Shown here piece after piece: positions 32,658 to 40,330 of a DNA stretch of 40,330 nucleotides. The stretch spans positions 1-40,330 of the forward strand of contig CALLMH010000092.1 of assembly GCA_938007965.1 (NCBI GenBank). Reading direction: 5' to 3'. Within the stretch, counting starts at the first letter, position 1. Each line of letters starts with the position of its first letter. Under the pieces are notes generated by a model. The model searched no databases, was not told the DNA's origin, and was given only the letters and a program-made list of their open reading frames with translations. The position numbers were made by a program, and so were the translations under genes. This DNA comes from an uncultured Saprospiraceae bacterium. Lineage in GTDB: Bacteria; Bacteroidota; Bacteroidia; Chitinophagales; Saprospiraceae.

Positions 32658-34301
32658 ATGAATGCTGCCGAGCTAATGATAAAATGTCTTGAAAATGAAA
32701 AAGTGAAATACATCTTCGGAGTACCAGGCGAGGAAAACGAAGACTTCCTATTTGCAATAGAAGATTCAGATATCATATTTGTTCCAGTCAGACATGAGCA
32801 GGGAGGGGCATTCATGGCGGATGTATGGGGGAGATTGAGTGGTAAAGCGGGAGTGTGCTTGTCTACTCTTGGTCCTGGTGCGACCAATCTCATCACTGGT
32901 ATTGCAGATGCGAATCTTGATAAGGCACCTCTTGTGGCTATTACAGGTCAGGGAGACTTGACTAGATTGCACCATGAAAGCCATCAAATCATAGACGTGG
33001 TCAAAATGTTGGAGCCAGTTACTAAATATAACACTACCATAAATTCTATAGATGTAGTGCCAGAGATAGTGCGGAAAGCATTCAAAATCGCAGAAGCCGA
33101 AAAACCTGGAGCAACTCATATAGAACTGCCAGAAGATATTGCTGGCTTAGAAGTAGAAAAACGGCTCGTACCCCTCAAGAGAACAAAAGTAAGAAGACCC
33201 TCGCCTAATAATATTGCGCTAGATGCTACGATAGCTCTCATCGAAAAAGCAAATCGTCCATTAATATTAGCGGGAAACGGCGCGATCAGAAATCGAAGTA
33301 GTAAAGCTTTATTAAAATTTTCAAAAAAATATAACATCCCTGTGGTAAGTACTTTCATGGGGAAGGGAGCCATATCGGATAGAGAACGAACTTCGCTTGG
33401 AGCAGTTGGATTAGGATTCAAAGATTATGTTATAGAAGCATTCGACAAATCAGATCTAGTGATCAGTATAGGATATGATATCGCAGAGTACGATCCTGAA
33501 AATTGGAATACAGACAATGATAAGAAGATCATTCATATAGACTTTGATCCAGCCGAGGTACACACACATTATGTTCCTGAAGTAGAGTTGATAGGAGATC
33601 TAGCTGATAGTATCCACGGCATGACAGATCGTATCGTTCGAGACGCTTATGAAGATTGGTTTATTCCATGTAGAGACAATATATTCGAATCTATCGAGTC
33701 GTATACGCTTGCAGATGATGCTACAGAATATAACACTCCAGGTGTGATCAATGTGGTAAGAGAAATACTCCCTGATTCGGGTTTAGTGATAAGCGATGTG
33801 GGGAGTCATAAAATGTGGATTGCACGAAATTTTAAAACTTACGTACCCAATGGCTGTATCATATCCAATGGGTTGGCTACCATGGGTATATCTTTACCAG
33901 GTGGTATTGCGGCTAAGTTGTTAGACTCTGACCGCCCCGTGGTCTGTATCATGGGAGATGGAGGTGCTATGATGAATATCCAAGAGCTCGAAACTGCAAA
34001 ACGACTCGGTATAGGATGCATTTTCATAGTATTGAACGATAATAACTATGGCCTTATAGAATGGAAACAAAATATGAGTGAGGGTAAATCCTATGGAACT
34101 AAGTTGGGTAATCCTAACTTCGTAAAATTGGCTGAAAGCTTTGATATCAAAGGATATGAACCTAAGAGCGTCTCTGATTTGAAAAACATATTAGGAAATG
34201 CTATCAAAACAAATGAACTGTGTCTCATTGAAATCCCAATTACCACAGAGGTAAATGATCAACTGACAGAGGAGCTGGTCGATTATTTTGATTATTCTTA
34301 A
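32658..34301 (+). CDS. Acetolactate synthase-like ThDP enzyme
   Basis: Thiamine-diphosphate enzyme of 547 residues, closest in pattern to catabolic acetolactate synthase (AlsS), which joins two pyruvates to acetolactate. The catalytic Glu47 is in VRHEQGGAFMAD; LGPGATNLITGIADA and HHESHQIIDVV match AlsS-like positions; the ThDP/Mg site is MGDGGAMMN followed by LNDNNYGLI about 27 residues on. The flavin-type middle domain is present. ATG 32658 is preferred over the in-frame TTG at 32622. No regulatory ilvN subunit is adjacent, which supports a catabolic enzyme. A related decarboxylase or ligase activity cannot be excluded. The aldehyde dehydrogenase gene follows after 48 bases. Confidence 0.85.
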   Translation: MNAAELMIKCLENEKVKYIFGVPGEENEDFLFAIEDSDIIFVPVRHEQGGAFMADVWGRLSGKAGVCLSTLGPGATNLITGIADANLDKAPLVAITGQGDLTRLHHESHQIIDVVKMLEPVTKYNTTINSIDVVPEIVRKAFKIAEAEKPGATHIELPEDIAGLEVEKRLVPLKRTKVRRPSPNNIALDATIALIEKANRPLILAGNGAIRNRSSKALLKFSKKYNIPVVSTFMGKGAISDRERTSLGAVGLGFKDYVIEAFDKSDLVISIGYDIAEYDPENWNTDNDKKIIHIDFDPAEVHTHYVPEVELIGDLADSIHGMTDRIVRDAYEDWFIPCRDNIFESIESYTLADDATEYNTPGVINVVREILPDSGLVISDVGSHKMWIARNFKTYVPNGCIISNGLATMGISLPGGIAAKLLDSDRPVVCIMGDGGAMMNIQELETAKRLGIGCIFIVLNDNNYGLIEWKQNMSEGKSYGTKLGNPNFVKLAESFDIKGYEPKSVSDLKNILGNAIKTNELCLIEIPITTEVNDQLTEELVDYFDYS

Positions 34302-34349
34302 TGATCGCAATTTTAATTATTATAAAAGCAAATATCTAATCTATCAATA

Positions 34350-35717
34350 ATGGAAAAAATTCAAACTGTAAATCCAGCCACTGATAAAGAATTATCGTTA
34401 TTTACAAAGCATACTCGGGAGGAAGTTGATTTCATCATAGATAAAGCAGATCAGACCTACCAGAATTATAGAAAAAGTCAATTCGATGAACGGTCGTTCA
34501 TGATGAAGAATGCTGCCAATATACTGGAAGAGAGAAAAGCCAAATATGCAGAAACGATGACGCTAGAAATGGGTAAAACCTACAAATCTGCCGTCGCTGA
34601 AGTTGAGAAATGCGCTTGGGTATGCCGGTATTATGCTGAAAATGCTGAGAAGTTCTTAGCGGATGAGATAGTGGATACTGATGCATCTAAGAGTATGATC
34701 TCTTACAGACCCATCGGTATAGTATTAGCCGTGATGCCATGGAACTATCCGATGTGGCAGGTATTCAGATTCGCTGCACCGGCCCTCATGGCAGGAAATG
34801 TATGTCTACTAAAGCATGCATCCAATGTTCCTCAATCTGCACTTTATATCGAGGAAGTATTCAGAGATGCGGGTTTTCCTGAGTTTGCATTCACTACGTT
34901 ATTAATGGACAGTAGTGGGGTAGAGTCCATCTTGAAAAATAAAAAAGTGAAAGCTGCGACCCTTACTGGTAGTGGGCCTGCTGGGTCGGCTGTAGCTTCT
35001 GCCGCAAGTAAATATATAAAACATACTGTCCTAGAACTCGGAGGTAGCGATCCCTATTTAGTGCTTCATGATGCAGACTTAGAGCATGCAGCAGAACAGT
35101 GCAAGACATCCAGGCTACTTAATGCTGGGCAGAGTTGTATAGGAGCTAAGCGATTCATCGTAGTCGAAAAGGTATATGATGAGTTTTTGGCACTGTTTGC
35201 CGCCAAGATGAAATCTGCAAAAATGGGTGACCCTATGGAAGATGTAGATCTAGGTCCCATGGCGAGACACGACCTAAGGGATGAGGTGCACAACCAAGTC
35301 CTAGATAGCATAAAGAACGGTGCAGAAGTGTTGATTGGAGGTCAGATACCCGATGGTGATGGGGCATACTATCCACCTACAATATTGACCAATGTACAGC
35401 CAGGTATGCCAGCATATGAAGACGAGATATTTGGTCCTGTAGCTTCTGTCATCATGGCAACCGATGAGGATGACGCCATCAGGATTGCCAACGATACTGA
35501 TTTTGGACTCGGAGCTTGTGTATTTACAAAAGATTTAGAGCGAGGAGAGCGTATAGCAAAAGATGAATTAGAAGCGGGATGCTGTTTTGTAAATCAATAT
35601 GTGAAGTCTGATCCAAGATTACCTTTCGGTGGTATTAAGACCAGCGGGGTGGGTAGAGAATTAAGCTATTATGGTATTCGAGAATTCGTAAATGTCAAGT
35701 CAGTATACATAAAATAA
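34350..35717 (+). CDS. NAD(P)-dependent succinate-semialdehyde-type aldehyde dehydrogenase
   Basis: Aldehyde dehydrogenase of 455 residues, the short form typical of succinate-semialdehyde dehydrogenases. Motifs are VMPWNYPMWQVFRFAAPAL (substrate/cofactor channel), LTGSGPAGSAVA, general base Glu229 in LELGGSD, nucleophile Cys263 in NAGQSCIGAKR, and the C-terminal LPFGGIKTSGVGRELSYYG. It would oxidise an aldehyde to its acid with NAD or NADP. It is probably cotranscribed with the acetolactate-synthase-like gene; that pairing suggests a joint pathway, perhaps 2-oxo acid or aldehyde disposal, but the substrate is not settled by sequence. Confidence 0.9.
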   Translation: MEKIQTVNPATDKELSLFTKHTREEVDFIIDKADQTYQNYRKSQFDERSFMMKNAANILEERKAKYAETMTLEMGKTYKSAVAEVEKCAWVCRYYAENAEKFLADEIVDTDASKSMISYRPIGIVLAVMPWNYPMWQVFRFAAPALMAGNVCLLKHASNVPQSALYIEEVFRDAGFPEFAFTTLLMDSSGVESILKNKKVKAATLTGSGPAGSAVASAASKYIKHTVLELGGSDPYLVLHDADLEHAAEQCKTSRLLNAGQSCIGAKRFIVVEKVYDEFLALFAAKMKSAKMGDPMEDVDLGPMARHDLRDEVHNQVLDSIKNGAEVLIGGQIPDGDGAYYPPTILTNVQPGMPAYEDEIFGPVASVIMATDEDDAIRIANDTDFGLGACVFTKDLERGERIAKDELEAGCCFVNQYVKSDPRLPFGGIKTSGVGRELSYYGIREFVNVKSVYIK

Positions 35718-35728
35718 TTGTGTGGAAA

Positions 35729-35756
35729 CGAACACTACACACTATTATGGAGTAAG
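35729..35756 (+). promoter_or_regulatory. ECF-type promoter of the DUF697 operon
   Basis: CGAACACT, 13 bases, GAGTAAG, ending 14 bases before ATG 35771. It matches the ytxH/csbD element in core and spacing. The leader would be very short, so the second in-frame ATG (35783) is a possible alternative start. Confidence 0.6.
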
Positions 35757-35770
35757 AAAAATAAAAATTT

Positions 35771-36301
35771 ATGGAAACTGATATGACAGCTTTATCTGAA
35801 GCAAAAAAGATGAGCTCATTATACGATGAGTCCAATGAAATTATACTTAAAGCGGTTGGAAAAGCCTCTTCTCTTGCAGCGATTCCAGTACCATTATTCG
35901 ATGTAGCGGCGGTGACGTACATACAGGTGACCATGGTACAGAAATTAGCAAAGCTGCATGGAATAAATGTAGATAATCAAAATAAACTGATCATCTCATC
36001 AAGTATTTCGGCAATATTGTCCAAATTGATTTCTGAGGCGGTCATTTCTCTGACCAGCGATTCTAGTCTCAATAAGTTGCTAGGAGATTCGCTAGTGAAA
36101 GCTTCGATATCTGGATTCGTCACTACGATCACAGGCGAAGTGTATAATAAGCACTTCCAAGAAGGTGGGGTTATAGAAGATATAACACCTTCTGTGTATA
36201 CTGAGTATTTTACAGAGCAACTGGCATCTGATAGGATCAGCACAGAAAAAATCACCTCAAACATTATAGATAACACATTGTCCAAGTTCGGACTCAATTA
36301 A
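35771..36301 (+). CDS. DUF697 (YcjF-like) membrane-associated protein
   Basis: A 176-residue protein with the DUF697 core: AIPVPLFDVAAVTYIQVTMVQKLAKLHGI (in part), SSSISAILSKLISEAVISL, and the LLGDSLVKASISGFVTTITGEVY helix (fragments). DUF697 proteins are membrane-associated helical proteins of unknown function, often fused to or near GTPases; none is here. The gene is headed by an ECF-type promoter and followed after 14 bases by a YvlD-like gene, so the two form one unit. Confidence 0.85.
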   Translation: METDMTALSEAKKMSSLYDESNEIILKAVGKASSLAAIPVPLFDVAAVTYIQVTMVQKLAKLHGINVDNQNKLIISSSISAILSKLISEAVISLTSDSSLNKLLGDSLVKASISGFVTTITGEVYNKHFQEGGVIEDITPSVYTEYFTEQLASDRISTEKITSNIIDNTLSKFGLN

Positions 36302-36315
36302 TTACTAAATCCAAC

Positions 36316-36642
36316 ATGGAAACAATACTTAATATTCTCGTAGGCGGGGCGTCATTTTATATTGGCGGGATGTTACTATCTGGAGTAAAAATGAAAAGTT
36401 TCTTTCAATGCATCATCGTAGCGTTGATGGTAGGTTTCTTAGATTTTACGCTTGGGACAATACTGAAAATAGTAACTCTAGGCATTCTATCATTAGGGAT
36501 TTTTACATGGTTTCTAAATGCGATTTTGATCCAAGTTGCGGATTGGTTTTTGCCAGGATTTGAGGTGAAAAATTTTTGGTGGGCACTAGGACTTGCTGCA
36601 GTAGTAAGTATCGCGGGGGGAATTCTCGGAAGTATAGTTTAA
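36316..36642 (+). CDS. Phage-holin-4-like (YvlD family) membrane protein
   Basis: A 108-residue protein with four hydrophobic helices and the family pattern of bacterial YvlD/phage_holin_4_2 proteins: GGASFYIGGMLLSGVKMKSF, GFLDFTLGTILKIVTLGILSL, FTWFLNAILIQVADWFLPGF (each a fragment) and a glycine-rich last helix. These are envelope-stress proteins in Gram-positives, not lysis genes. It is 14 bases after the DUF697 gene and probably translated from the same ECF-driven message. Confidence 0.9.
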   Translation: METILNILVGGASFYIGGMLLSGVKMKSFFQCIIVALMVGFLDFTLGTILKIVTLGILSLGIFTWFLNAILIQVADWFLPGFEVKNFWWALGLAAVVSIAGGILGSIV

Positions 36643-36703
36643 TCGTACATTTCGAAAGAATCAATAAATATCAAAAGCAATACTCAGAAATGTAGTAACA
36701 AAA

Positions 36704-37669
36704 ATGGAAATAGCATTAATTACAGTATCTATATTATCTGTCGCGGGAACGCTTTTACCATTCAGCAACAGTAAAAATTGGATCGTAAGAGGGCAGTCCG
36801 CATTCAGATTGGTGTATTTATTTTTGAATATACTTATGTTGATTCTTTCCATCGTTTTTCTTCCGTTTTCACTTATAAAAATATCTCTGTGTATTCTGCT
36901 TCCGCTTTCTGTGTTCGTATGTCTGAGGTCGATAGTACCATACTCAGTTCTATATCCGAAAAGTGTAAAGGATGCTGGATCTAGGAGTGGAGATACGGTA
37001 AAGCTATATATACATAATGTGTATCAGCATAATGATAATTATAAGAAAGAGGTAAAGACAATTCTTAGAGAAGACGCGGATGTAGTTTTATTGTTAGAGA
37101 TTAATGACGAGTGGGATAAAGGTATCCAAGAACTAAGATCCTTATATCCTTATGAAGTAAAAGAGGTCAGAGAAGACACTTACGGCATCATCATGATGAG
37201 TAAGTTGGCACCACTAGAGGCGGATATTAATCACCTTGTCAAAGAGTCGATTCCATCAACTGAAGTTTTATTGAAGATTAATAATCACAAATTAAGGATT
37301 ATAGGTATTCATCCAGAACCTCCAGTATATGGAGAGGTATTGACTTCGGCTCCAAAGGATAAAGAAATAAAATCTGTGACCAACTATTTGACGTCATTGT
37401 CAGAATCTGAGCACAAACTCCTCGTTGGTGACCTTAATGATGTTGCTTGGAGCAGAGTTTCGCGGATATTTAAGAAAGTGACGGGCATGAAAGATGTAAG
37501 AGTTGGAAGGGGTTTCTTTTCTACATTTCCTACATCATCGCCGCTTCAGATTCCGCTCGATCACGTTTTTTGTACTCCACAAATGAAAGTTATTGATTTC
37601 AGAACATTAGAGGATATAGGATCTGATCACCTACCAGTGTCTGTAACGTTCCAATTGACACAGAAGTAA
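36704..37669 (+). CDS. Membrane-anchored endonuclease/exonuclease/phosphatase family protein
   Basis: A 321-residue protein with two to three N-terminal membrane helices (about 4-85) and a periplasm- or cytoplasm-facing EEP domain (about 105-321). Active-site motifs are VVLLLEINDEW (metal Glu), IIGIHPEPP (His), LLVGDLNDVAWS (Asp-Asn), PLDHVFCTP (Asp-His) and GSDHLPVSVTF (terminal Asp-His). The set is complete, so it should be an active phosphodiesterase or phosphatase; lipid, nucleic acid or phosphoester substrates are all possible. It lies 61 bases after the YvlD-like gene. Confidence 0.92.
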   Translation: MEIALITVSILSVAGTLLPFSNSKNWIVRGQSAFRLVYLFLNILMLILSIVFLPFSLIKISLCILLPLSVFVCLRSIVPYSVLYPKSVKDAGSRSGDTVKLYIHNVYQHNDNYKKEVKTILREDADVVLLLEINDEWDKGIQELRSLYPYEVKEVREDTYGIIMMSKLAPLEADINHLVKESIPSTEVLLKINNHKLRIIGIHPEPPVYGEVLTSAPKDKEIKSVTNYLTSLSESEHKLLVGDLNDVAWSRVSRIFKKVTGMKDVRVGRGFFSTFPTSSPLQIPLDHVFCTPQMKVIDFRTLEDIGSDHLPVSVTFQLTQK

Positions 37670-37718
37670 ATAATGGATTGATTAATAGAATCATTGTTAA
37701 TTATAAAAAATACAAATC

Positions 37719-37874
37719 ATGAGATATAAAAAAAGAACATTACTTAGTAGTGGCAGACCTGCATCAAGGCTGATAGAGAAGTTGAGAAAAATGTCGGTAA
37801 GATTGTCAGTAAGAAGGAATAGAGCAACATTGGTAACGAAACAGAAAAATATAAACCATAACATATCCATATAA
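37719..37874 (+). CDS. Very basic 51-residue protein
   Basis: ATG at 37719 to TAA at 37872-37874 encodes 51 residues, with many Arg and Lys and almost no acidic residues (MRYKKRTLLSSGRPASRL, VRLSVRRNRATLV). It follows the EEP gene by 49 bases on the same strand. The basic, low-complexity make-up suggests nucleic-acid or ribosome binding. I do not recognise the family. A second tiny basic gene after raiA is similar only in general character. Confidence 0.5.
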   Translation: MRYKKRTLLSSGRPASRLIEKLRKMSVRLSVRRNRATLVTKQKNINHNISI

Positions 37875-37942
37875 GATTGGCTGCGGTGCCTGACTGAGTA
37901 TATGCGATTGGGGAAGTATTTGATATTGACTTTGGACCTTAT

Positions 37943-38137
37943 TCAAGAAAATTTATCAAAGACCAATTTATTTAATTTTTCCATTACATCATCAAGGAAT
38001 CGCATATCGAAGTCGAATACAAACAATTTTTTGCTGTAATTTACTTTTTTCGTTGATGCAACGTCACCTTTATGATCTCCTTTTTCTTGTGTACCCGATG
38101 AGAACTGTTTTCTGCTATCATCTATTTTATGGCTCAT
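37943..38137 (-). CDS. Hypothetical 64-residue protein
   Basis: Leftward ORF starting at ATG 38137. The N-terminal half is polar and charged (SRKQFSSGTQEKGDHKGD), and the C-terminal half has alternating hydrophobic residues (KLFVFDFDMRFLDDVMEKL). No family is recognised. A TTG plus TATATTG pair on the reverse strand near 38185-38215 could be a promoter. A 40-residue ORF (38127-38249) overlaps its 5' end by 11 bases. It may be real or chance. Confidence 0.4.
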   Translation of the reverse strand: MSHKIDDSRKQFSSGTQEKGDHKGDVASTKKVNYSKKLFVFDFDMRFLDDVMEKLNKLVFDKFS

Positions 38138-38629
38138 TCTCTCCGATTAAATTGTTGAAGTAGGAGCTGAGTGAATTGGTGCTTCGGCAATATACTATAT
38201 AATTCCCACAATAAGTGCCTTGAGTGCTTAAAGTGTATTTCATAATCATTTTTTATTATTCCTTGAATTTATACTGTAAATCTAAATTTGATAAATCCTT
38301 AGATCTTCTTGATGTAAAAAGTACCTATTGTATTGTTCTAGCCAATAGATAGATATGCCACCAAATGATATGTGCATAGCCTGTTATTTAGTACATCTTT
38401 CGAACAATAACCTCTATGGTATAGTAAGAAGGTTACAAATATGGGAGTTACGAGCTATTAAGTTGATTTCTCATTGGTAATCGGCTTGATCCATTTGGAT
38501 TAGGTGCACTGTCTCTCAAGACGCAATATTAAATGACCAAACGAGTGTCAATCCAAGGGTAATCGTAAAAGCTTTCTACAATTATGAGACAATGTACCCC
38601 ATGAATTTTAAATCAAAAATATAAATTAT
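38138..38629. other. Long leader region of raiA with tiny open frames
   Basis: About 490 bases. The left part has a reverse-strand ORF (38127-38249, start MIMKYTLS, end GENEP) overlapping the hypothetical gene. The right part holds an ECF-type element at 38401-38428 and then about 200 bases of untranslated leader to raiA. That leader has a tiny ORF (38441, MGVTSY) and a small ATCCA-TT-TGGAT hairpin. No terminator or known riboswitch is recognised. Confidence 0.4.
38401..38428 (+). promoter_or_regulatory. ECF-type promoter upstream of raiA
   Basis: CGAACAAT, 13 bases, TAGTAAG; the -10 half is identical to the csbD and ytxH sites. It lies 201 bases before the raiA ATG, so it would create a long leader or serve an unrecognised small RNA. 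Confidence 0.6.
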
Positions 38630-38965
38630 ATGATATCGACGACAATAGAAGCGCCATTTACAATATCAGATGATGATCGCAAAATCATGCAGGATAAGAT
38701 GAATGACCTCCAAAAATATGAGTCTAGAATGACACAGATCAATGTGTATTTCAAGGATGACGATGGAAAAGGTCATGAAGATATGTTGGCACAGATTAGA
38801 GTGCGTGTTCCCGGAGCAGATTTGTTCGCAGAGAATACTGATGAATCAGCAATGAGAGCATTCAACATGGCATACAACGCTGTGAAACGACAGGTGAAAG
38901 ATCGAAGAAGCAAATTGAATGATCACCATTCAAATCTGAAAGAGAACATAGTGACAGAGATATAA
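38630..38965 (+). CDS. raiA: Ribosome hibernation factor, RaiA/HPF family
   Basis: A 111-residue protein of the short HPF/RaiA type, which binds the 30S decoding centre and stabilises inactive ribosomes in stationary phase. The fold pattern beta-alpha-beta-beta-beta-alpha is visible: an N-terminal strand (TTIEAPFTI), helix (DRKIMQDKMNDLQKY), strands (TQINVYFKDD, LAQIRVRVPG, DLFAENTDESA) and a C-terminal helix (MAYNAVKRQVKDRRSKL). The C-terminal 100S dimerisation domain of long HPF is absent. It is followed after 67 bases by a tiny gene on the same strand, and preceded by an ECF-type element. Confidence 0.85.
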   Translation: MISTTIEAPFTISDDDRKIMQDKMNDLQKYESRMTQINVYFKDDDGKGHEDMLAQIRVRVPGADLFAENTDESAMRAFNMAYNAVKRQVKDRRSKLNDHHSNLKENIVTEI

Positions 38966-39032
38966 TCTTGTTCCTTAATTATGGTCAGAAAGATCTGTGT
39001 AGGAATATAAAGTTTAACCAAAATTCAAAAAG

Positions 39033-39200
39033 ATGACAGCAAGAGGAGTAAGAGTAATAATTTTAGATGCAACATCATCTTTCGTTTCGTTCAAGTATGA
39101 GTCGTCAAATGCACGAAGCAGAATACGACGAAACAAATTTATCAATGACTACCAGAGCGGTAAAATTGACGTAGTAAATCCTACTGTACTGGATAAATAG
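39033..39200 (+). CDS. 55-residue protein downstream of raiA
   Basis: ATG 39033 to TAG 39198-39200. The protein is basic in the middle (NARSRIRRNKF) with a beta-like start (TARGVRVIILDATSSFVSFKY) and an acidic-neutral end (KIDVVNPTVLDK). It lies between raiA and a strong terminator, so it is probably the last gene of the raiA message. No family is recognised; a ribosome- or RNA-related role would fit the context but is a guess. Confidence 0.6.
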   Translation: MTARGVRVIILDATSSFVSFKYESSNARSRIRRNKFINDYQSGKIDVVNPTVLDK

Positions 39201-39272
39201 TGAGATCTATAAATCGGATTGATTATCTCTCAGTTACGAACTGTGGGATTTAAAAGCTATCAATAGAGATAG

Positions 39273-39302
39273 AGCCCGTACTGTTTATGTGTGGGCTTTT
39301 TT
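39273..39302 (+). terminator. Terminator after the raiA unit
   Basis: AGCCCGTAC (39273-39281) and GTGTGGGCT (39289-39297) form nine pairs including two G-T pairs around a seven-base loop, followed by T6. Confidence 0.85.
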
Positions 39303-39458
39303 CATCAGTGCGACACCTAAAAAAGTGAGCAATTCTCGAAGATTATTATTTATCAAGTTATAAAGAAAGGCAGGTGCAGGAATACAACCTAAAATCAGAT
39401 TTAATATTATACGTAAAGCGTGTGTACGAAGCACTCTAAAAAAATCAAAAATATAAAA

Positions 39459-40330
39459 ATGAAAGCATCAATAGAATATAAATTATTTTCAAATTTTCAA
39501 CTCGGAGAATCTCCGCTAGCCAATAGAATGGTGATGGCACCGCTGACAAGATGTAGAGCGGAGAAAAATATTCCTAATGATATAATGGCCACTTACTATA
39601 GCCAACGAGCGGGGGCGGGGCTACTTATAACTGAGGGAACTGCACCATCAAAAAATGGTCTAGGCTACGCACGAATTCCAGGAATATACGATGACGAACA
39701 GATCAATGGATGGAAGAAAGTAACCAGCCAAGTCCATGAGATGGGAGGTAAAATATATGTACAACTGATGCACTGCGGTAGAGTTTCTCACCCCGATAAT
39801 GTACCAGATGGAGGTAGAGTGATAGCACCGTCAGCAGTACCACTCGAGAATACGAAAATGTATGTCGATGGTAAAGGAGAATTACCCATCCCGGCACCCA
39901 AAGCCATGAATGCTGAAGAGATTGCCAACACAATAAAAGAATATAGACAAGCCGCAGCTAATGCGATCAAAGCGGGATTCGACGGCGTAGAAATACATGC
40001 AGCCAACGGATATTTGATAGATCAATTTATCAATCCTTCATCGAACAAAAGGGAAGATAATTACGGAGGTTCGATAGAGAATAGAACGAGATTTGCCGTG
40101 GAAGTAGCTAAAGAAGTCGTCGCTGAGATCGGTGGGCAAAATACTGGAATCAGAATCTCCCCGTACGGCGCAATGAATGAAATGGAATCAAGTTTTGAAG
40201 GCGTAGAGGAGACCTTCGAGTACCTGGCAACACAATTGAATCGTCTAGGACTTACCTACATACATATCGCTGATCACTCGAGCATGGGTGCGCCAGAGGT
40301 ACCTCGAAGTATCAAGTCAAAAATCAGAAC
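39459..40330 (+). CDS. Old Yellow Enzyme-type NADH:flavin oxidoreductase (partial)
   Basis: FMN-dependent alkene reductase; the first 290 codons are present and the gene runs off the right edge. ATG 39459 starts MKASIEYKLFSNFQLGE. Diagnostic motifs are RMVMAPLTRCRA, the glycine-rich RAGAGLLITEGT, GGKIYVQLMHCGRVSHP, and the substrate-binding EIHAANGYLIDQF with NYGGSIENRTRF. The HxxN pair that holds the substrate is HAAN here. It resembles NemA/YqjM-like enzymes that reduce electrophilic alkenes and nitro compounds. Its 5' gap (39303-39458) shows no clear promoter. Confidence 0.94.
   Translation, partial: MKASIEYKLFSNFQLGESPLANRMVMAPLTRCRAEKNIPNDIMATYYSQRAGAGLLITEGTAPSKNGLGYARIPGIYDDEQINGWKKVTSQVHEMGGKIYVQLMHCGRVSHPDNVPDGGRVIAPSAVPLENTKMYVDGKGELPIPAPKAMNAEEIANTIKEYRQAAANAIKAGFDGVEIHAANGYLIDQFINPSSNKREDNYGGSIENRTRFAVEVAKEVVAEIGGQNTGIRISPYGAMNEMESSFEGVEETFEYLATQLNRLGLTYIHIADHSSMGAPEVPRSIKSKIR

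Noticed and set aside
36693-36699. ECF-type -10 box before the EEP-family gene
   Set aside because: TAGTAAC lies five bases from the ATG and has no GAAC core at the right distance.

Overview
The window is chromosomal DNA of a member of the Bacteroidota, probably an aerobic environmental or marine lineage; I would guess Saprospiria or Chitinophagia-like, but the sequence does not fix the class. The evidence is a Porin_10-type outer-membrane protein, an exported protein with a type IX secretion (T9SS) C-terminal sorting domain, a DUF2807 head-GIN adhesin, DUF4199, AT-rich DNA, few Shine-Dalgarno sequences, and promoters of the Bacteroidota sigma-A form (TTG, about 17 to 20 bases, then TAnnTTTG).

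Layout. 0.1-3.9 kb: leftward envelope genes (porin, head-GIN protein, FKBP lipoprotein, TPR protein). 4.1-5.8 kb: rightward etfB-etfA, with a 25-bp palindrome upstream. 6.0-6.5 kb: five tandem copies of a hairpin module with compensatory base changes. 6.7-9.5 kb: outer-membrane protein, MOSC protein, lspA and a helical-repeat protein. 9.7-14.4 kb: a rightward envelope polysaccharide cluster (WecA/MraY-type transferase, crcB, small membrane proteins, cysQ, two glycosyltransferases). 14.5-16.3 kb: a thioredoxin-like lipoprotein and two DUF3299-like paralogues. 16.3-18.3 kb: uvrB, leftward. 18.9-25.4 kb: T9SS cargo, DEAD-box helicase, DinB-like protein, and a HEAT-repeat lipoprotein fused to a cyclophilin.

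25.6-40.3 kb is mostly stress and stationary-phase functions: AI-2E-type transporter, DUF4199, Dps, CsbD, a holin-like membrane protein, YtxH, an ECF sigma factor, two divergent paralogous XRE regulators, DUF2383, an acetolactate-synthase-like enzyme, a succinate-semialdehyde-type dehydrogenase, DUF697, YvlD-like membrane protein, an EEP-fold hydrolase, RaiA/HPF, tiny unknown genes and an Old Yellow Enzyme cut by the right edge.

The main discovery candidate is in this last region. Five transcription units (csbD-dps, ytxH, the DUF2383 gene, the DUF697 operon and raiA) are preceded by the same element, CGAACA, exactly 15 bases, then a GTAA-containing box. A GAAC core is typical of ECF sigma -35 elements, and an ECF sigma gene lies among these units. 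I infer a local, ECF-directed general-stress regulon combining DNA protection (Dps), ribosome hibernation (RaiA), envelope proteins (YtxH, holin-like) and small stress proteins. The element is read directly from the sequence; its assignment to this sigma factor is inference.
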